Assembly (NCBI RefSeq): GCF_900129325.1
Contig: NZ_FQUP01000001.1
Location: 1,054,001 to 1,118,000 of the forward strand
Source of the DNA: Kaistia soli DSM 19436
GTDB taxonomy: Bacteria > Pseudomonadota > Alphaproteobacteria > Rhizobiales > Kaistiaceae
Length of the DNA: 64,000 nt
Direction of reading: 5' to 3'
Shown: one piece after another, positions 47,112 through 55,746 of the stretch
How positions within the stretch are numbered: position 1 is the stretch's first letter
Layout of the letters: each line of letters starts with the position of its first letter
The notes under the pieces: generated by a model
Seen by the model: the letters and a program-made list of their open reading frames with translations, nothing else
Told to the model about the DNA's origin: nothing
Databases searched by the model: none
Made by a program: the position numbers and the translations under genes

Positions 47112-48079
47112 CAGCGGCCTCCCTCGAAATTGACCTTGCCGACGATGATATAGACGACGGTGATGACCGTCAGGATCAGGAACAGCATCGTCGATGCGGC
47201 CGAGCCATAGGCAAACTTGTCGAAGTCGAACAAGTTCTCGCGTGCGAAGACCGACATCGTCTTGGTCTGCGCATTGTTCGCGGTCAGCACATAGATGAGA
47301 TCGAAGATGCGCAGCGCATCGAGCATGCGGAAGATGATCGCGACCATCAGGGCCGGACGGACCAGCGGCAGCGTGACCTTGAAGAACACCTTCACCGGAT
47401 GCACGCCGTCGATCTTGGCCGCCTCGTAGATGTCGCCCGGGATCATCTGCAGGCCAGCCAGGATGAGCAGCGCCATGAACGGCGTCGTCTTCCAGATGTC
47501 GACCATCAGCACCGCGAGCATCGCGGTATCGGGGTTGGCGGTCCAGGCGATCTTCTGAGAGATCAAGCCGAGATGCAGAAGGATATCGTTAATGATGCCG
47601 AACTGGTCGTTGAGCATCCAGGCCCACATCTTGGCCGAAACGATGGTCGGAATGGCCCAGGGGACGAGGATCGCGGCGCGCACGATACCGCGGCCACGGA
47701 ATTCCGCATTGAGGACCAGCGCGACCATCATGCCGATGATCGTCTCCAGGATGACCGACACGACGGAGAAGCGGACGGTATTCCAGACCGACTTCCACCA
47801 GAGCGGATCGACGAGCAGGCCGTCATAGATGACGCGTCCGCTCTTCAGCGTCGTGATCGAAAGGTAGTTATCGAAGCCGACCCACTGCGCCGCTTCGATA
47901 TTGGTCAGCGAGGCATTGGTGAAGGAGAAATAGATGCTTCGCAGCAGTGGCCAGCCGGCCACCACGGCCAGCACCACCAGCATCGGGGTCAAGAACAGCC
48001 AGGCCGAGCGAACGCGCTGGCGAAAGAGATCGGAACCGGCGCTTTTTTCAGCGACGTCGATGGTTTCAGCTATGGCCAT
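47111..48079 (-). CDS. thuF: Sugar ABC transporter permease (ThuF-like)
   Basis: A 322-residue permease with a cytosolic start, six membrane segments and the coupling loop IYEAAKIDGVHPVKVFFKVTLPLVRPAL. The segment FSFTNASLTNIEAAQWVGFDNYL in the first periplasmic loop resembles ThuF of trehalose/maltose importers. A stem-loop lies between it and the binding-protein gene upstream. It overlaps the next gene by one base. Confidence 0.86.
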   Translation of the reverse strand: MAIAETIDVAEKSAGSDLFRQRVRSAWLFLTPMLVVLAVVAGWPLLRSIYFSFTNASLTNIEAAQWVGFDNYLSITTLKSGRVIYDGLLVDPLWWKSVWNTVRFSVVSVILETIIGMMVALVLNAEFRGRGIVRAAILVPWAIPTIVSAKMWAWMLNDQFGIINDILLHLGLISQKIAWTANPDTAMLAVLMVDIWKTTPFMALLILAGLQMIPGDIYEAAKIDGVHPVKVFFKVTLPLVRPALMVAIIFRMLDALRIFDLIYVLTANNAQTKTMSVFARENLFDFDKFAYGSAASTMLFLILTVITVVYIIVGKVNFEGGR

Positions 48080-48176
48080 GCTGATCGTCCCCCGTGGCCG
48101 GATCGGCCTGCAACTGGCGGGTTCCCGCCCTTATTTTCGGCAACGGTAGCGCCGAAGGCGGTGATTTCAACGAAAA

Positions 48177-48204
48177 TCGCCCCCCGCGATCATGCGGGGG
48201 GCGA
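48177..48204 (-). terminator. Strong stem-loop after the sugar-binding protein gene
   Basis: TCGCCCCCCGC (48177-48187) pairs over 11 bases with GCGGGGGGCGA (48194-48204) around a 6-base loop. On the minus strand the stem is followed by TTTT (48176-48173) and CGTT. It begins 11 bases after the thuE stop. This is a classic partial terminator that lets more binding protein be made than permease. Confidence 0.82.
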
Positions 48205-48214
48205 AAGATCGGGC

Positions 48215-49480
48215 TTACCAGTTGGCGCCCTTGAGCTTGGTCAGCTGGGCCTCGAGCAGTTCGAGATTGTCAGCTGCGCTGCCATTGCCGGAGATCGTGT
48301 TGTGCACGGCGGTCCAGAAGTTCGACGAGACCTCGTTGTACTTGACCTTGGTCGGCGCCGAGGGACGCGGAACGGCGTTCAGGAACACTTCCTTCCAGCG
48401 CGGGATGATCGGCACGGCCTTGGCGATGTCGGCATCGTCATAAAGGTCGATGATCGTCGGCAGGTTGGAGGCCTCGATCGCCTGCTTCTTCTGCATTTCC
48501 TTCGAAGTCAGGAACTTGACCAGATCGATGGCCTCTTTCTGGTTCTTCGAATACTTCGAGACGGCGAGGTTCCAGCCGCCGAGGGTCGCGGCCGAGGTGG
48601 CGCCTTCGGCGCTGCCTGCCGGCAGCGGAGCGACGTCGAACTTGCCCTTCACGGCCGAGTCAGCGCCATTGCCGAGCGAATAGGCATAAGGCCAGTTGCG
48701 CATGAACACGGCATTGCCGGTCTGCCAGACGCCACGGGACTCTTCTTCCTGATAGGCGAGCACGCCGGGCGGAGAGATGGTGTTGACCCAGCCCTTGACC
48801 GCTTCGAGCGCTTCAGCCGCCTTCGGGTTGTTGATCGAGATCGTGCCGTCGGCCTCGACGATCTGGCCGCCGCCGTTCGACTTGACCCATTCCAGCGCGT
48901 TGCAGGTCAGCCCTTCATAGGCATTACCCTGCCAGACGAAGCCCCAGATGTCCTTCGAGCCAGCCTCGCGCTCCTTGTCCTGGATTTCCTTCGCCGTCGT
49001 GGCGAGTTCGGCCCAGGTCTTCGGCACGGACTTGCCGTACTTGTCGAGCAGGTCCTTGCGGTAATAAAGCGCCGGCGCGTCGGTGAAGAGCGGCATCGCG
49101 ACGAGCTTGCCGTTCACGGTCTGCGATTCGACGATCGACGGGAAATGCTGGCCGATGACGTCCTTGGTCGCTTCGGTCAGGTCGACGAGCTGATCGGCGA
49201 GCTGCGGAGCCCAGATGACGTCGGTCTGGTAAACGTCGATGTCGGAATTGCCGGCGGCGAGCCAGAGCTTGTACTGGCCGAACTGGTCGCTCGTCGACGA
49301 GGGCATCGGGACGATCGTGACCTTGTTGCCCGACGACTTCTCATAGATGTCGAGCTTTTCGCGCAGGACGGCGAGACCATTGCCAGTATCGCCCGAGACG
49401 ATCGACAGGTTCGCGGCATTGGCGGCGCTGGCCACGGCAATCGCAGCAGCGAAGCCGAGGAGCGCGGATCGCATGTTCAT
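48215..49480 (-). CDS. thuE: Sugar ABC transporter substrate-binding protein (ThuE-like)
   Basis: A 421-residue periplasmic protein with a signal peptide ending near ANAA. The mature start NLSIVSGDTGNGLAVL and the block DVYQTDVIWAPQLADQLVDL match ThuE-type trehalose/maltose-binding proteins. The ATG at 49480 has GGGAGG 8 bases before it; the frame is open to 49564. It is first in a five-gene operon and faces the LacI regulator gene. The exact sugar is inferred. Confidence 0.88.
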   Translation of the reverse strand: MNMRSALLGFAAAIAVASAANAANLSIVSGDTGNGLAVLREKLDIYEKSSGNKVTIVPMPSSTSDQFGQYKLWLAAGNSDIDVYQTDVIWAPQLADQLVDLTEATKDVIGQHFPSIVESQTVNGKLVAMPLFTDAPALYYRKDLLDKYGKSVPKTWAELATTAKEIQDKEREAGSKDIWGFVWQGNAYEGLTCNALEWVKSNGGGQIVEADGTISINNPKAAEALEAVKGWVNTISPPGVLAYQEEESRGVWQTGNAVFMRNWPYAYSLGNGADSAVKGKFDVAPLPAGSAEGATSAATLGGWNLAVSKYSKNQKEAIDLVKFLTSKEMQKKQAIEASNLPTIIDLYDDADIAKAVPIIPRWKEVFLNAVPRPSAPTKVKYNEVSSNFWTAVHNTISGNGSAADNLELLEAQLTKLKGANW

Positions 49481-49613
49481 GTTCAAAACCTCCCTGAGAA
49501 ACAATCGAATCTCATGGGCGAGCAAGTGCTGGGATCCGTCCATTCCCGGACGCGCCCTCGCCACTCCCTCCTCCCAAAAAACGTCCTTTGATCACGTGCC
49601 AGAGGCAGCGACC

Positions 49614-49625
49614 CAAAGCGCTTTG
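49614..49625. promoter_or_regulatory. LacI-type operator, thuE side
   Basis: CAAAGCGCTTTG is a perfect 12-base palindrome with the central CG typical of LacI/GalR operators. It lies about 134 bases upstream of thuE. Confidence 0.75.
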
Positions 49626-49836
49626 AACCGAGTTTCAACAGGTGCAGCGAGAACTGTCAAGCTCCAGCAGCGCCGGATTGAAGACCCCGCCATCCTCATT
49701 GTCCTTGTATTCGTACGACAAATCGTTGCATTTCCTTGAATCAACTCAGAAATCGCTGGCCAAGCGGACGATGACCCCGTCGCTCGAGCCCGCGGCGGGC
49801 AGTGGACCGGGGCGAAGCGACTTGCAACGGAATTTG

Positions 49837-49846
49837 AAAGCGCTTT
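49837..49846. promoter_or_regulatory. LacI-type operator, regulator side
   Basis: AAAGCGCTTT is a perfect palindrome sharing ten bases with the other operator. It lies 30 bases before the regulator start, where binding would allow autoregulation. The two operators are 222 bases apart, suitable for DNA looping. Confidence 0.72.
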
Positions 49847-49876
49847 GAATAGGTTCAAGTGGGAGGAAGGAGCTCG

Positions 49877-50899
49877 ATGAAGCTCAAGGATCTCGCCCAG
49901 CATCTCGGTCTGTCGCAGACGACCGTGAGCCGGGCGCTCAACGGCTATCCGGAAGTCAACGAGGAAACGCGTCGGCGGGTGCTCGACGCTGCCCGCCGTC
50001 ATGGCTACCAGCCGAATGCGAATGCGCGCCGTCTCGCCACCGGACGCGCGAATGCGATCGGCATCGTGCTGCCGACCGATTGGAACATGCTGATCGATCC
50101 CCACTACATGGAGTTCCAGGCTGGCCTCGGCGAAACGCTGATGGCCGACGAAATCGACATTGTTCTCTCGCCGTCGCGTGGCGGCGATGAGACCGCCAAT
50201 TACCAGCGCATGGCCGTCGGCTCGCGGGTCGACGGCGTCGTGCTGTCAAGTCCGCTGATTGCCGATGGTCGCATTCGCCTCCTGACCGAGCTCGGCCTGC
50301 CCTTCATCCTGCATGGCCGAACGGAATCGGAGGTACCGCATGCATGGATCGACATCGACAATGAGGGTGCGTTCCGCCATGCGACCAAGCATCTGCTAGA
50401 CCTTGGCCACCGGCGCATCGGACTGATCAACGGAGAACCGCGCTTCACCTTCGCGCGCGACCGCGAGATCGGCTTTCGCTCGGCCCTTGCCGCGCGCGAC
50501 ATCACGCCAGAAGAGCTCTTCATTGCCGGCGGCGTGATGAGCGATGAGGTGGGCTTCCGGATCGCGGAGCGCTTCCTCTCCGAACGGCCCCGCCCGACGG
50601 CCTTGCTGGTCTCTTCCATGATGATGTCGCTCGGTGCCTTCCGCGCCATTCGCGCTGCTGGTCTCGAGCTTGGCCGCGACGTCTCGATGATCGCGCATGA
50701 CGACGTCTTTCCGTTCCTCAACCCGGATTCAATGGTCCCGACCATGTCGACGACGCGGTCCTCGATCCGGGCGGCAGGTAAGCGCGTCGGCGAGTTGCTG
50801 ATGGAGATCGTCGAGGGCCGCGCGCCGGAGACGATCCATGAACTCTGGCCGGTCGAACTCGTGATCCGCGCTTCGACAGGGCCTGTGCCTTCGGATTGA
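49877..50899 (+). CDS. LacI family transcriptional regulator
   Basis: A 340-residue regulator. The N-terminal HTH MKLKDLAQHLGLSQTTVSRALNGYPEVN and the hinge helix (NANARRLATGRA) are complete, followed by a periplasmic-binding-like sugar domain. The ATG at 49877 has GGAGG and AAGGAG upstream. It probably represses thuEFG-alpha-glucosidase-ATPase and itself through the two operators. It resembles AglR/ThuR in position. It may also control dgoK-dgoA downstream. Confidence 0.9.
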   Translation: MKLKDLAQHLGLSQTTVSRALNGYPEVNEETRRRVLDAARRHGYQPNANARRLATGRANAIGIVLPTDWNMLIDPHYMEFQAGLGETLMADEIDIVLSPSRGGDETANYQRMAVGSRVDGVVLSSPLIADGRIRLLTELGLPFILHGRTESEVPHAWIDIDNEGAFRHATKHLLDLGHRRIGLINGEPRFTFARDREIGFRSALAARDITPEELFIAGGVMSDEVGFRIAERFLSERPRPTALLVSSMMMSLGAFRAIRAAGLELGRDVSMIAHDDVFPFLNPDSMVPTMSTTRSSIRAAGKRVGELLMEIVEGRAPETIHELWPVELVIRASTGPVPSD

Positions 50900-50975
50900 C
50901 GGGGGCTGCTTGACAGGGACCGGCGAACGTCGAACAACGCTTTGACCTCTTCGGATCCGCCTTGCGAGTGCTGCC

Positions 50976-51938
50976 TTGAACGCCGCCCCTTCCTCTGCCG
51001 ATCACCCCGTTCCCAATGCTGCCGACGCCGCGCTGATCGCGGTCGACTGGGGGACGTCGCGCTGCCGCGCGATGCTGCTCGACAAGGACGGCGGGCTGAT
51101 CGCGGAGGCGGAAAGCGCCGACGGCATCGGGCCGCTCGGCGGGCTCGGCCATGAGGATGCCTTCGAGCGACTGACAAGCGGCTGGCCGCGCGTGCCCGTA
51201 CTGATGGCGGGCATGGTCGGCAGCCGCCAGGGCTGGCGCGAGGCGGCCTATGTTCCCGTTCCCGCGACCAGCGAGGCCCTCGCGGCCGGACTGCACCGCT
51301 TCGAAGGGAGCGACCATCGCGCCCTCGCGATCGTCCCCGGCCTCGTGCTGCGGTCGGCGGTGCGCGATGGCGACGTGATCCGCGGCGAGGAAACGCAATT
51401 GGTCGGACTGATGGAGGAGGAGCCGGATTTCGCCGGCATCGCCATCCTGCCGGGCACGCATTCGAAATGGGCGGCCGTCGGCGGCGGGACCATCAGCGAT
51501 TTCCAGACCTTCATGACCGGCGAGATGTTCGAGCTCCTCGCGCGGAAGTCGTTCCTGCGGCACTCGGTTGCCGAGCACGCCGACGACATCGCCGCGTCCG
51601 AACATTTCGCGCTCGCCGTCCGGCGCAGCGTCACCGAGGGCCTGCCCTTTCTCGGCGCCATCTTCTCGGTCCGCGTGCGGCAGTTGCTGGACGGCGTCTC
51701 GGGCGACGACAACCTCGCTTATCTCTCCGGCCTCGTCATCGGCGGCGAAATCGCCGCCGCGCGCGACGCGCGTCTGCTCGATGCCGATCAGCCGATCCGC
51801 ATCATCGGCTCGCGCTCGCTCGCACGCGCTTATTCGGCCGCCTTCGCGGTTGCCGGTCATCACGCCGAAGCGCGTGACGGCTCGGCGCTGGTCAGGCGCG
51901 GCCTCGTGCGCATCGCGCGCGCCAACGGACTCCTTTGA
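50976..51938 (+). CDS. dgoK: 2-dehydro-3-deoxygalactonokinase
   Basis: A 320-residue sugar kinase of the DgoK family that phosphorylates 2-keto-3-deoxygalactonate. IAVDWGTSRCRAMLLD near residue 20 is the phosphate-binding opening and LPGTHSKWA near 165 is the family signature. The start is taken as TTG at 50976 because no in-frame ATG lies close; this choice is tentative. It is followed by the matching aldolase after 13 bases. The pair gives pyruvate and glyceraldehyde-3-phosphate. Confidence 0.9.
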   Translation: MNAAPSSADHPVPNAADAALIAVDWGTSRCRAMLLDKDGGLIAEAESADGIGPLGGLGHEDAFERLTSGWPRVPVLMAGMVGSRQGWREAAYVPVPATSEALAAGLHRFEGSDHRALAIVPGLVLRSAVRDGDVIRGEETQLVGLMEEEPDFAGIAILPGTHSKWAAVGGGTISDFQTFMTGEMFELLARKSFLRHSVAEHADDIAASEHFALAVRRSVTEGLPFLGAIFSVRVRQLLDGVSGDDNLAYLSGLVIGGEIAAARDARLLDADQPIRIIGSRSLARAYSAAFAVAGHHAEARDGSALVRRGLVRIARANGLL

Positions 51939-51951
51939 AGGAACCTCGCCG

Positions 51952-52575
51952 ATGACCCATCCTCTGTTCGGAAGCCACCGCCCGCTGGTCGCGATCCTGC
52001 GCGGCATCGCGCCGGGCGAAGCCGCGGCGGTGTTCGATGTGCTCGTCGAAGCCGGCATCACCCTGATCGAGGTTCCGCTCAACTCGCCGGAACCCTTCGT
52101 CTCGATCGAGACGATGGCAAAGCGCGCCGGAGGGCGCGCCAAGGTCGGCGCCGGCACGGTTCTGTCGGCAGCCCATGTCGATTCCGTCAAGGACAGCGGC
52201 GGCATGCTGATCGTCTCGCCGAACGCTAATCCCGAAGTTATCAGGCGCACCAAGGAACTCGGGCTCGAATCCTATCCCGGTGTCTTCACCCCGACCGAGG
52301 CCTTCGCGGCCATCGATGCCGGCGCCGATGCGCTGAAGTTCTTTCCGGCCGAATTGATCGGCACGGCCGGCATACGCGCGATGAAGGCGGTTCTGCCGAA
52401 GGACCTGCCAGTGCTCGCCGTTGGCGGCGCCAACGCTTCCAATTTCGGGGAGTATCTGAAGGCCGGCTGCGCCGGCTTCGGCATCGGCTCGTTTCTCTAC
52501 AAGCCAGGTGCCAGCATTGCCGATGTCGCCGCCCGGGCCGCTGAACTGGTCGCCGCCTTCGACGCCGCAGCATAA
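51952..52575 (+). CDS. dgoA: 2-dehydro-3-deoxy-6-phosphogalactonate aldolase
   Basis: A 207-residue class I aldolase of the KDPG/KDPGal group. The Schiff-base lysine is in ADALKFFPAE; EVPLNSPEP and GAGTVLS form the substrate site. It completes the De Ley-Doudoroff route of galactonate together with DgoK. AAGGA precedes the ATG at 51952 by 9 bases. The galactonate dehydratase is not in the window. Confidence 0.9.
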   Translation: MTHPLFGSHRPLVAILRGIAPGEAAAVFDVLVEAGITLIEVPLNSPEPFVSIETMAKRAGGRAKVGAGTVLSAAHVDSVKDSGGMLIVSPNANPEVIRRTKELGLESYPGVFTPTEAFAAIDAGADALKFFPAELIGTAGIRAMKAVLPKDLPVLAVGGANASNFGEYLKAGCAGFGIGSFLYKPGASIADVAARAAELVAAFDAAA

Positions 52576-52707
52576 GACGGCGAATTAGTACTGCTTCGCA
52601 GCATCAAACGATCGTGAACAGGCAGGAGCGCTTCCTTCTTACAAACGTCATCGAGTGCCGTAATGTTCGGGACGCACGCAAAGCCCGAACGCCCGAGGAG
52701 GTTCGTG

Positions 52708-52908
52708 ATGAACGACTCCAATTCCTGCTACGGCAAGGATTCTTCGCTGAATGAACTTCTGCATGAGCCGATCATCGCCATGCTGATGTCGAGCGATGGC
52801 GTACGATCGGACGACATTCGCGCCCTCTTTCGCGATGTCGCGGCCAAGGACAGCAAACGGCCAGCATCCCGGCAGCGTCAGCTCTTCGAGACCTGCCTCA
52901 GACCGTGA
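52708..52908 (+). CDS. Small conserved-looking protein of unknown function
   Basis: A 66-residue protein beginning MNDSNSCYGKDSSLNELL. A GGAGG ribosome site lies 6 bases before the ATG. It has acidic and hydrophobic residues in amphipathic order (IIAMLMSSDGVRSDDIRALF), suggesting a short helical pair. No motif or signal peptide is seen. The last 11 bases overlap the convergent urtE stop region. Similar short proteins occur in Rhizobiales, but none has a defined role. Confidence 0.6.
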   Translation: MNDSNSCYGKDSSLNELLHEPIIAMLMSSDGVRSDDIRALFRDVAAKDSKRPASRQRQLFETCLRP

Positions 52909-53629
52909 GGTGGGCGCGAACGGCCTCGCTGCCCATTTCGGACTGAGGACCTGACGCCACCACTTCGCCGCGATCCATCACGGCGAAGGTGTCGGCAAGC
53001 TGGTGCGCGAAATCGAAATACTGCTCGACCAGCAGGATCGCCATGGTGCCCTGCTCGCGCAGCCATTCGATGGCGCGGCCGATATCCTTGATGATCGAGG
53101 GCTGGATGCCCTCAGTCGGCTCGTCGAGCACCAAGAGCCGCGGCCGCGTTACCAGCGCGCGGCCGATCGCCAGTTGCTGCTGCTGGCCGCCGGAGAGATC
53201 GCCGCCGCGACGGCCGAGCATGTCCTTCAGCACGGGAAAGAGCTCGAAGATGTAGTCGGGAATGTAGCGGTCCTTGCGCGCGAGCGGCGCGAAGCCGGTT
53301 TCGAGATTTTCCTTCACGGTGAGCAGTGGGAAGATCTCGCGGCCCTGCGGCACATAGGCGATGCCGGCGCGCGTGCGGTCATAGGCCGCCATGCGGCCGA
53401 GCACCCGGCCCTCCCAGACGATCTCGCCACCGGAAATCGGCCTCTGGCCGACAATGGCGCGCAGAAGGCTCGACTTGCCGACGCCGTTGCGGCCCATCAG
53501 GCAGGTGACCTTGCCGACTTCGGCGGTCAGCGAGACGCTGCGGAGCGCCTGCGCCGCGCCGTAATAGAGGTCGACATTCCTTGCCTCGAGCATCGACGGG
53601 GCGGCGGGTGCGGATTTCGCTTCAGGCAT
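52898..53629 (-). CDS. urtE: Urea ABC transporter ATPase UrtE
   Basis: A 243-residue ATPase, one of the two in the urea importer. Walker A GRNGVGKSS, signature DLSGGQQQQLAIGRA and Walker B LLVLDEPTEGIQP are present. The last is specific to UrtE and related LivF proteins. The ATG at 53629 has GAGG 6 bases before it; a GTG at 53641 that overlaps the urtD stop is an alternative. It is the last gene of urtABCDE. Confidence 0.93.
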   Translation of the reverse strand: MPEAKSAPAAPSMLEARNVDLYYGAAQALRSVSLTAEVGKVTCLMGRNGVGKSSLLRAIVGQRPISGGEIVWEGRVLGRMAAYDRTRAGIAYVPQGREIFPLLTVKENLETGFAPLARKDRYIPDYIFELFPVLKDMLGRRGGDLSGGQQQQLAIGRALVTRPRLLVLDEPTEGIQPSIIKDIGRAIEWLREQGTMAILLVEQYFDFAHQLADTFAVMDRGEVVASGPQSEMGSEAVRAHLTV

Positions 53630-53637
53630 GATCATCC

Positions 53638-54441
53638 TCACCGGCCGAGATAAACTTCGATCACGGTCGGATCGGCCGAGACCGCGTCGAGCGTGCCTTC
53701 CGAGAGCACCGAGCCCTGGTGCAGCACGGTGACCTTGACGTCGAGTTCACGCACGAAGGACATGTCGTGCTCGACCACGACGACGGACTTCGTCTTCGCG
53801 ATCTCGCGCAGCAACGCCGCCGTCTCGCGCGTCTCGGCGTCGGTCATGCCGGCGACCGGCTCGTCGACGAGCAGGAGCTGCGGTTCCTGCGCCAGCAGCA
53901 TGCCAATCTCGAGCCACTGTTTCTGGCCGTGCGAGAGATTGGCGGCGAGCCATTCCTTCTTGTCGGCGAGGCGGATGATATCGAGGATCTCCTCGATGCG
54001 CGCCGTCTCGCGCAGGCTGGTACGATGAAACAGCGTCGCGAAGGGTCCGCGGACGCCAGCGAGTGCCAGATCGATATTGTTCCAGACGGTGTGGCTCTCG
54101 AACACCGTCGGCTTCTGGAACTTCCGGCCGATGCCGAGCGAGGCGATCGACGCCTCGTCCATCCGTGTCAGGTCGGTGTCGCCGGCGAAGTAGACGTCGC
54201 CCTCGTCCGGCTTGGTCTTGCCGGTGATGACGTCCATCATCGTCGTCTTGCCGGCGCCGTTCGGCCCGATGATGGCGCGCATCTCGCCGGGTTCGATCAC
54301 CAGCGAGAGCGAGCGCAGCGCCTTGAAGCCATCGAAGGAGACCGAGACGCCGTCGAGATAGAGCAGCGAGTTCTTCGCCTTTTCGCGGCTCGCCTTCTCG
54401 CGCGCGGCAGGCGACGAGGTTTCGACATGGGTCGCGGTCAT
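53638..54441 (-). CDS. urtD: Urea ABC transporter ATPase UrtD
   Basis: A 267-residue LivG-type ATPase. Walker A GPNGAGKTT, an NLSHGQKQWLEIGM signature (LSHGQ in place of LSGGQ, normal for UrtD) and Walker B LLLVDEPVAGMTD are visible. The opening includes a charged, disordered stretch of about 25 residues. It overlaps urtC by 4 bases and nearly touches urtE. It forms a heterodimer with UrtE. Confidence 0.94.
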   Translation of the reverse strand: MTATHVETSSPAAREKASREKAKNSLLYLDGVSVSFDGFKALRSLSLVIEPGEMRAIIGPNGAGKTTMMDVITGKTKPDEGDVYFAGDTDLTRMDEASIASLGIGRKFQKPTVFESHTVWNNIDLALAGVRGPFATLFHRTSLRETARIEEILDIIRLADKKEWLAANLSHGQKQWLEIGMLLAQEPQLLLVDEPVAGMTDAETRETAALLREIAKTKSVVVVEHDMSFVRELDVKVTVLHQGSVLSEGTLDAVSADPTVIEVYLGR

Positions 54442-55598
54442 GCACCTTCCTCCGCTGCAATGCTGGCTTCGATCGGGGACACGGCGGCGGGCGCCGACGT
54501 CGATGTCGGCCTCGCCTTCGCCCGCGCCAGCAGGGTGCCGACGACGCCCTTCGGCAGGAACAGGGTGACGGCGACGAACAGCGCGCCAAGGACGAACAGC
54601 CAGTATTCGGCGAGCACGCCGCTCGTAAACCAGGTCTTGCCGAAATTCACGAGCAGCGCGCCGACGATCGGTCCGATCAATGTGCCGCGCCCCCCGACGG
54701 CGACCCAGATCACGGCCTCGATCGAATTGGCCGGTGCGAACTCGCCGGGATTGATGATGCCGATCTGCGGCACATAGAGCGAGCCGGCGACGCCGGCCAT
54801 CATCGCCGACAGCACGAAGACGACCAGCTTGTAGCCCTCGACGCGGTAGCCAATGAACCGCGTCCGGCTTTCGGCGTCGCGCACGGCGATCAGCACCTTG
54901 CCGAATTTCGATGCGATGACGGCGCGGCAGATCAGGAAGCCGAGCGCCAGCGCCAGGGCCGAGGCGAAAAACAGCACGCCGCGGGTTGCCGGCGCCTGGA
55001 TGTTGAAACCGAGAATGTCCTTGAAGTCTGTCAGGCCGTTATTGCCGCCAAAGCCCATGTCGTTGCGGAAGAAGGCGAGCAGCAGCGCATAGGTCATCGC
55101 CTGCGTGATGATCGACAGATAGACGCCGGTGACGCGCGAGCGGAAGGCGAACCAGCCGAAGACGAAGGCGAGCAGCCCCGGCACGGCAATGATCATGATC
55201 GCCGCGAACCAGAAGTGATCGAAGCCGTACCAGAACCAGGGCAGCTCGTTCCAGTTCAGGAACACCATGAAATCGGGCAGGATCGGGTTGGCGTAGACGC
55301 CGCGCGCACCGATCTGGCGCATCAGATACATGCCCATCGCATAGCCGCCGAGGGCGAAGAACGCGGCATGACCGAGCGAAAGGATGCCGCAATAGCCCCA
55401 GACGAGATCGACGGAGAGCGCGAGCAGCGCATAGCAGAGATATTTGCCGATCAGCGCGATGACATAGGTCGGCACATGCAGCGGGAAGGACGGATCGGTC
55501 AGGCTGAGCAGCGGCAGAAGGATGCCGACGGCGAGCAGCAGGCCGAGCACGATATAGGTGTTGCGGTCGAGCGCGCGGAAGATGAAGGCAGTGATCAT
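54438..55598 (-). CDS. urtC: Urea ABC transporter permease UrtC
   Basis: A 386-residue permease of the LivM type with about ten membrane segments. SVDLVWGYCGILSLGHAAFFALGGYAMGMYL is the family core, and AVRDAESRTRFIGYRVEGYKL is the cytosolic coupling part. Its start overlaps the stop of the 49-codon gene before it (ATGA). It pairs with UrtB to form the channel. Confidence 0.94.
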   Translation of the reverse strand: MITAFIFRALDRNTYIVLGLLLAVGILLPLLSLTDPSFPLHVPTYVIALIGKYLCYALLALSVDLVWGYCGILSLGHAAFFALGGYAMGMYLMRQIGARGVYANPILPDFMVFLNWNELPWFWYGFDHFWFAAIMIIAVPGLLAFVFGWFAFRSRVTGVYLSIITQAMTYALLLAFFRNDMGFGGNNGLTDFKDILGFNIQAPATRGVLFFASALALALGFLICRAVIASKFGKVLIAVRDAESRTRFIGYRVEGYKLVVFVLSAMMAGVAGSLYVPQIGIINPGEFAPANSIEAVIWVAVGGRGTLIGPIVGALLVNFGKTWFTSGVLAEYWLFVLGALFVAVTLFLPKGVVGTLLARAKARPTSTSAPAAVSPIEASIAAEEGA

Positions 55599-55744
55599 CG
55601 GCTCGTCCCCGTCATCATGAAGCCCAGCCGTTGGAGCAGCCTCAGCAAGCCCGGAACCGCTTCGCTGCCGTTCGATCCGCTTTCCCTTTTCGCGGCCAGC
55701 AAGGTCGCATCCGCCTCAGCGAGAGCTCTTGCGATCATGATCAT
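55595..55744 (-). CDS. 49-residue protein between urtB and urtC, unknown function
   Basis: A short gene that fills the gap between urtB and urtC exactly. Its ATG comes two bases after the urtB stop (TGA-GC-ATG) and GGAGG lies 7 bases before it, inside the urtB end. Its stop overlaps the urtC start (ATGA). The product begins MIMIARALAEADATLL, carries a charged middle with Gly/Ser, and ends with a Leu-rich helix LLRLLQRLGF. No signal peptide or known domain is seen. It may be a transporter subunit, or mainly a coupling device for urtC translation. Confidence 0.62.
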   Translation of the reverse strand: MIMIARALAEADATLLAAKRESGSNGSEAVPGLLRLLQRLGFMMTGTSR

Positions 55745-55746
55745 GC

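Larger units (their letters stand above)
49481..49876. other. divergent control region between thuE and lacI-type gene
   Basis: This 396-base gap holds no gene. It carries two LacI-type operators described separately, each near one of the divergent genes. Base composition is lower in GC than the flanking genes. A stretch of A's near 49575-49581 lies upstream of thuE. No complete consensus promoter was found for either direction. Confidence 0.6.
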
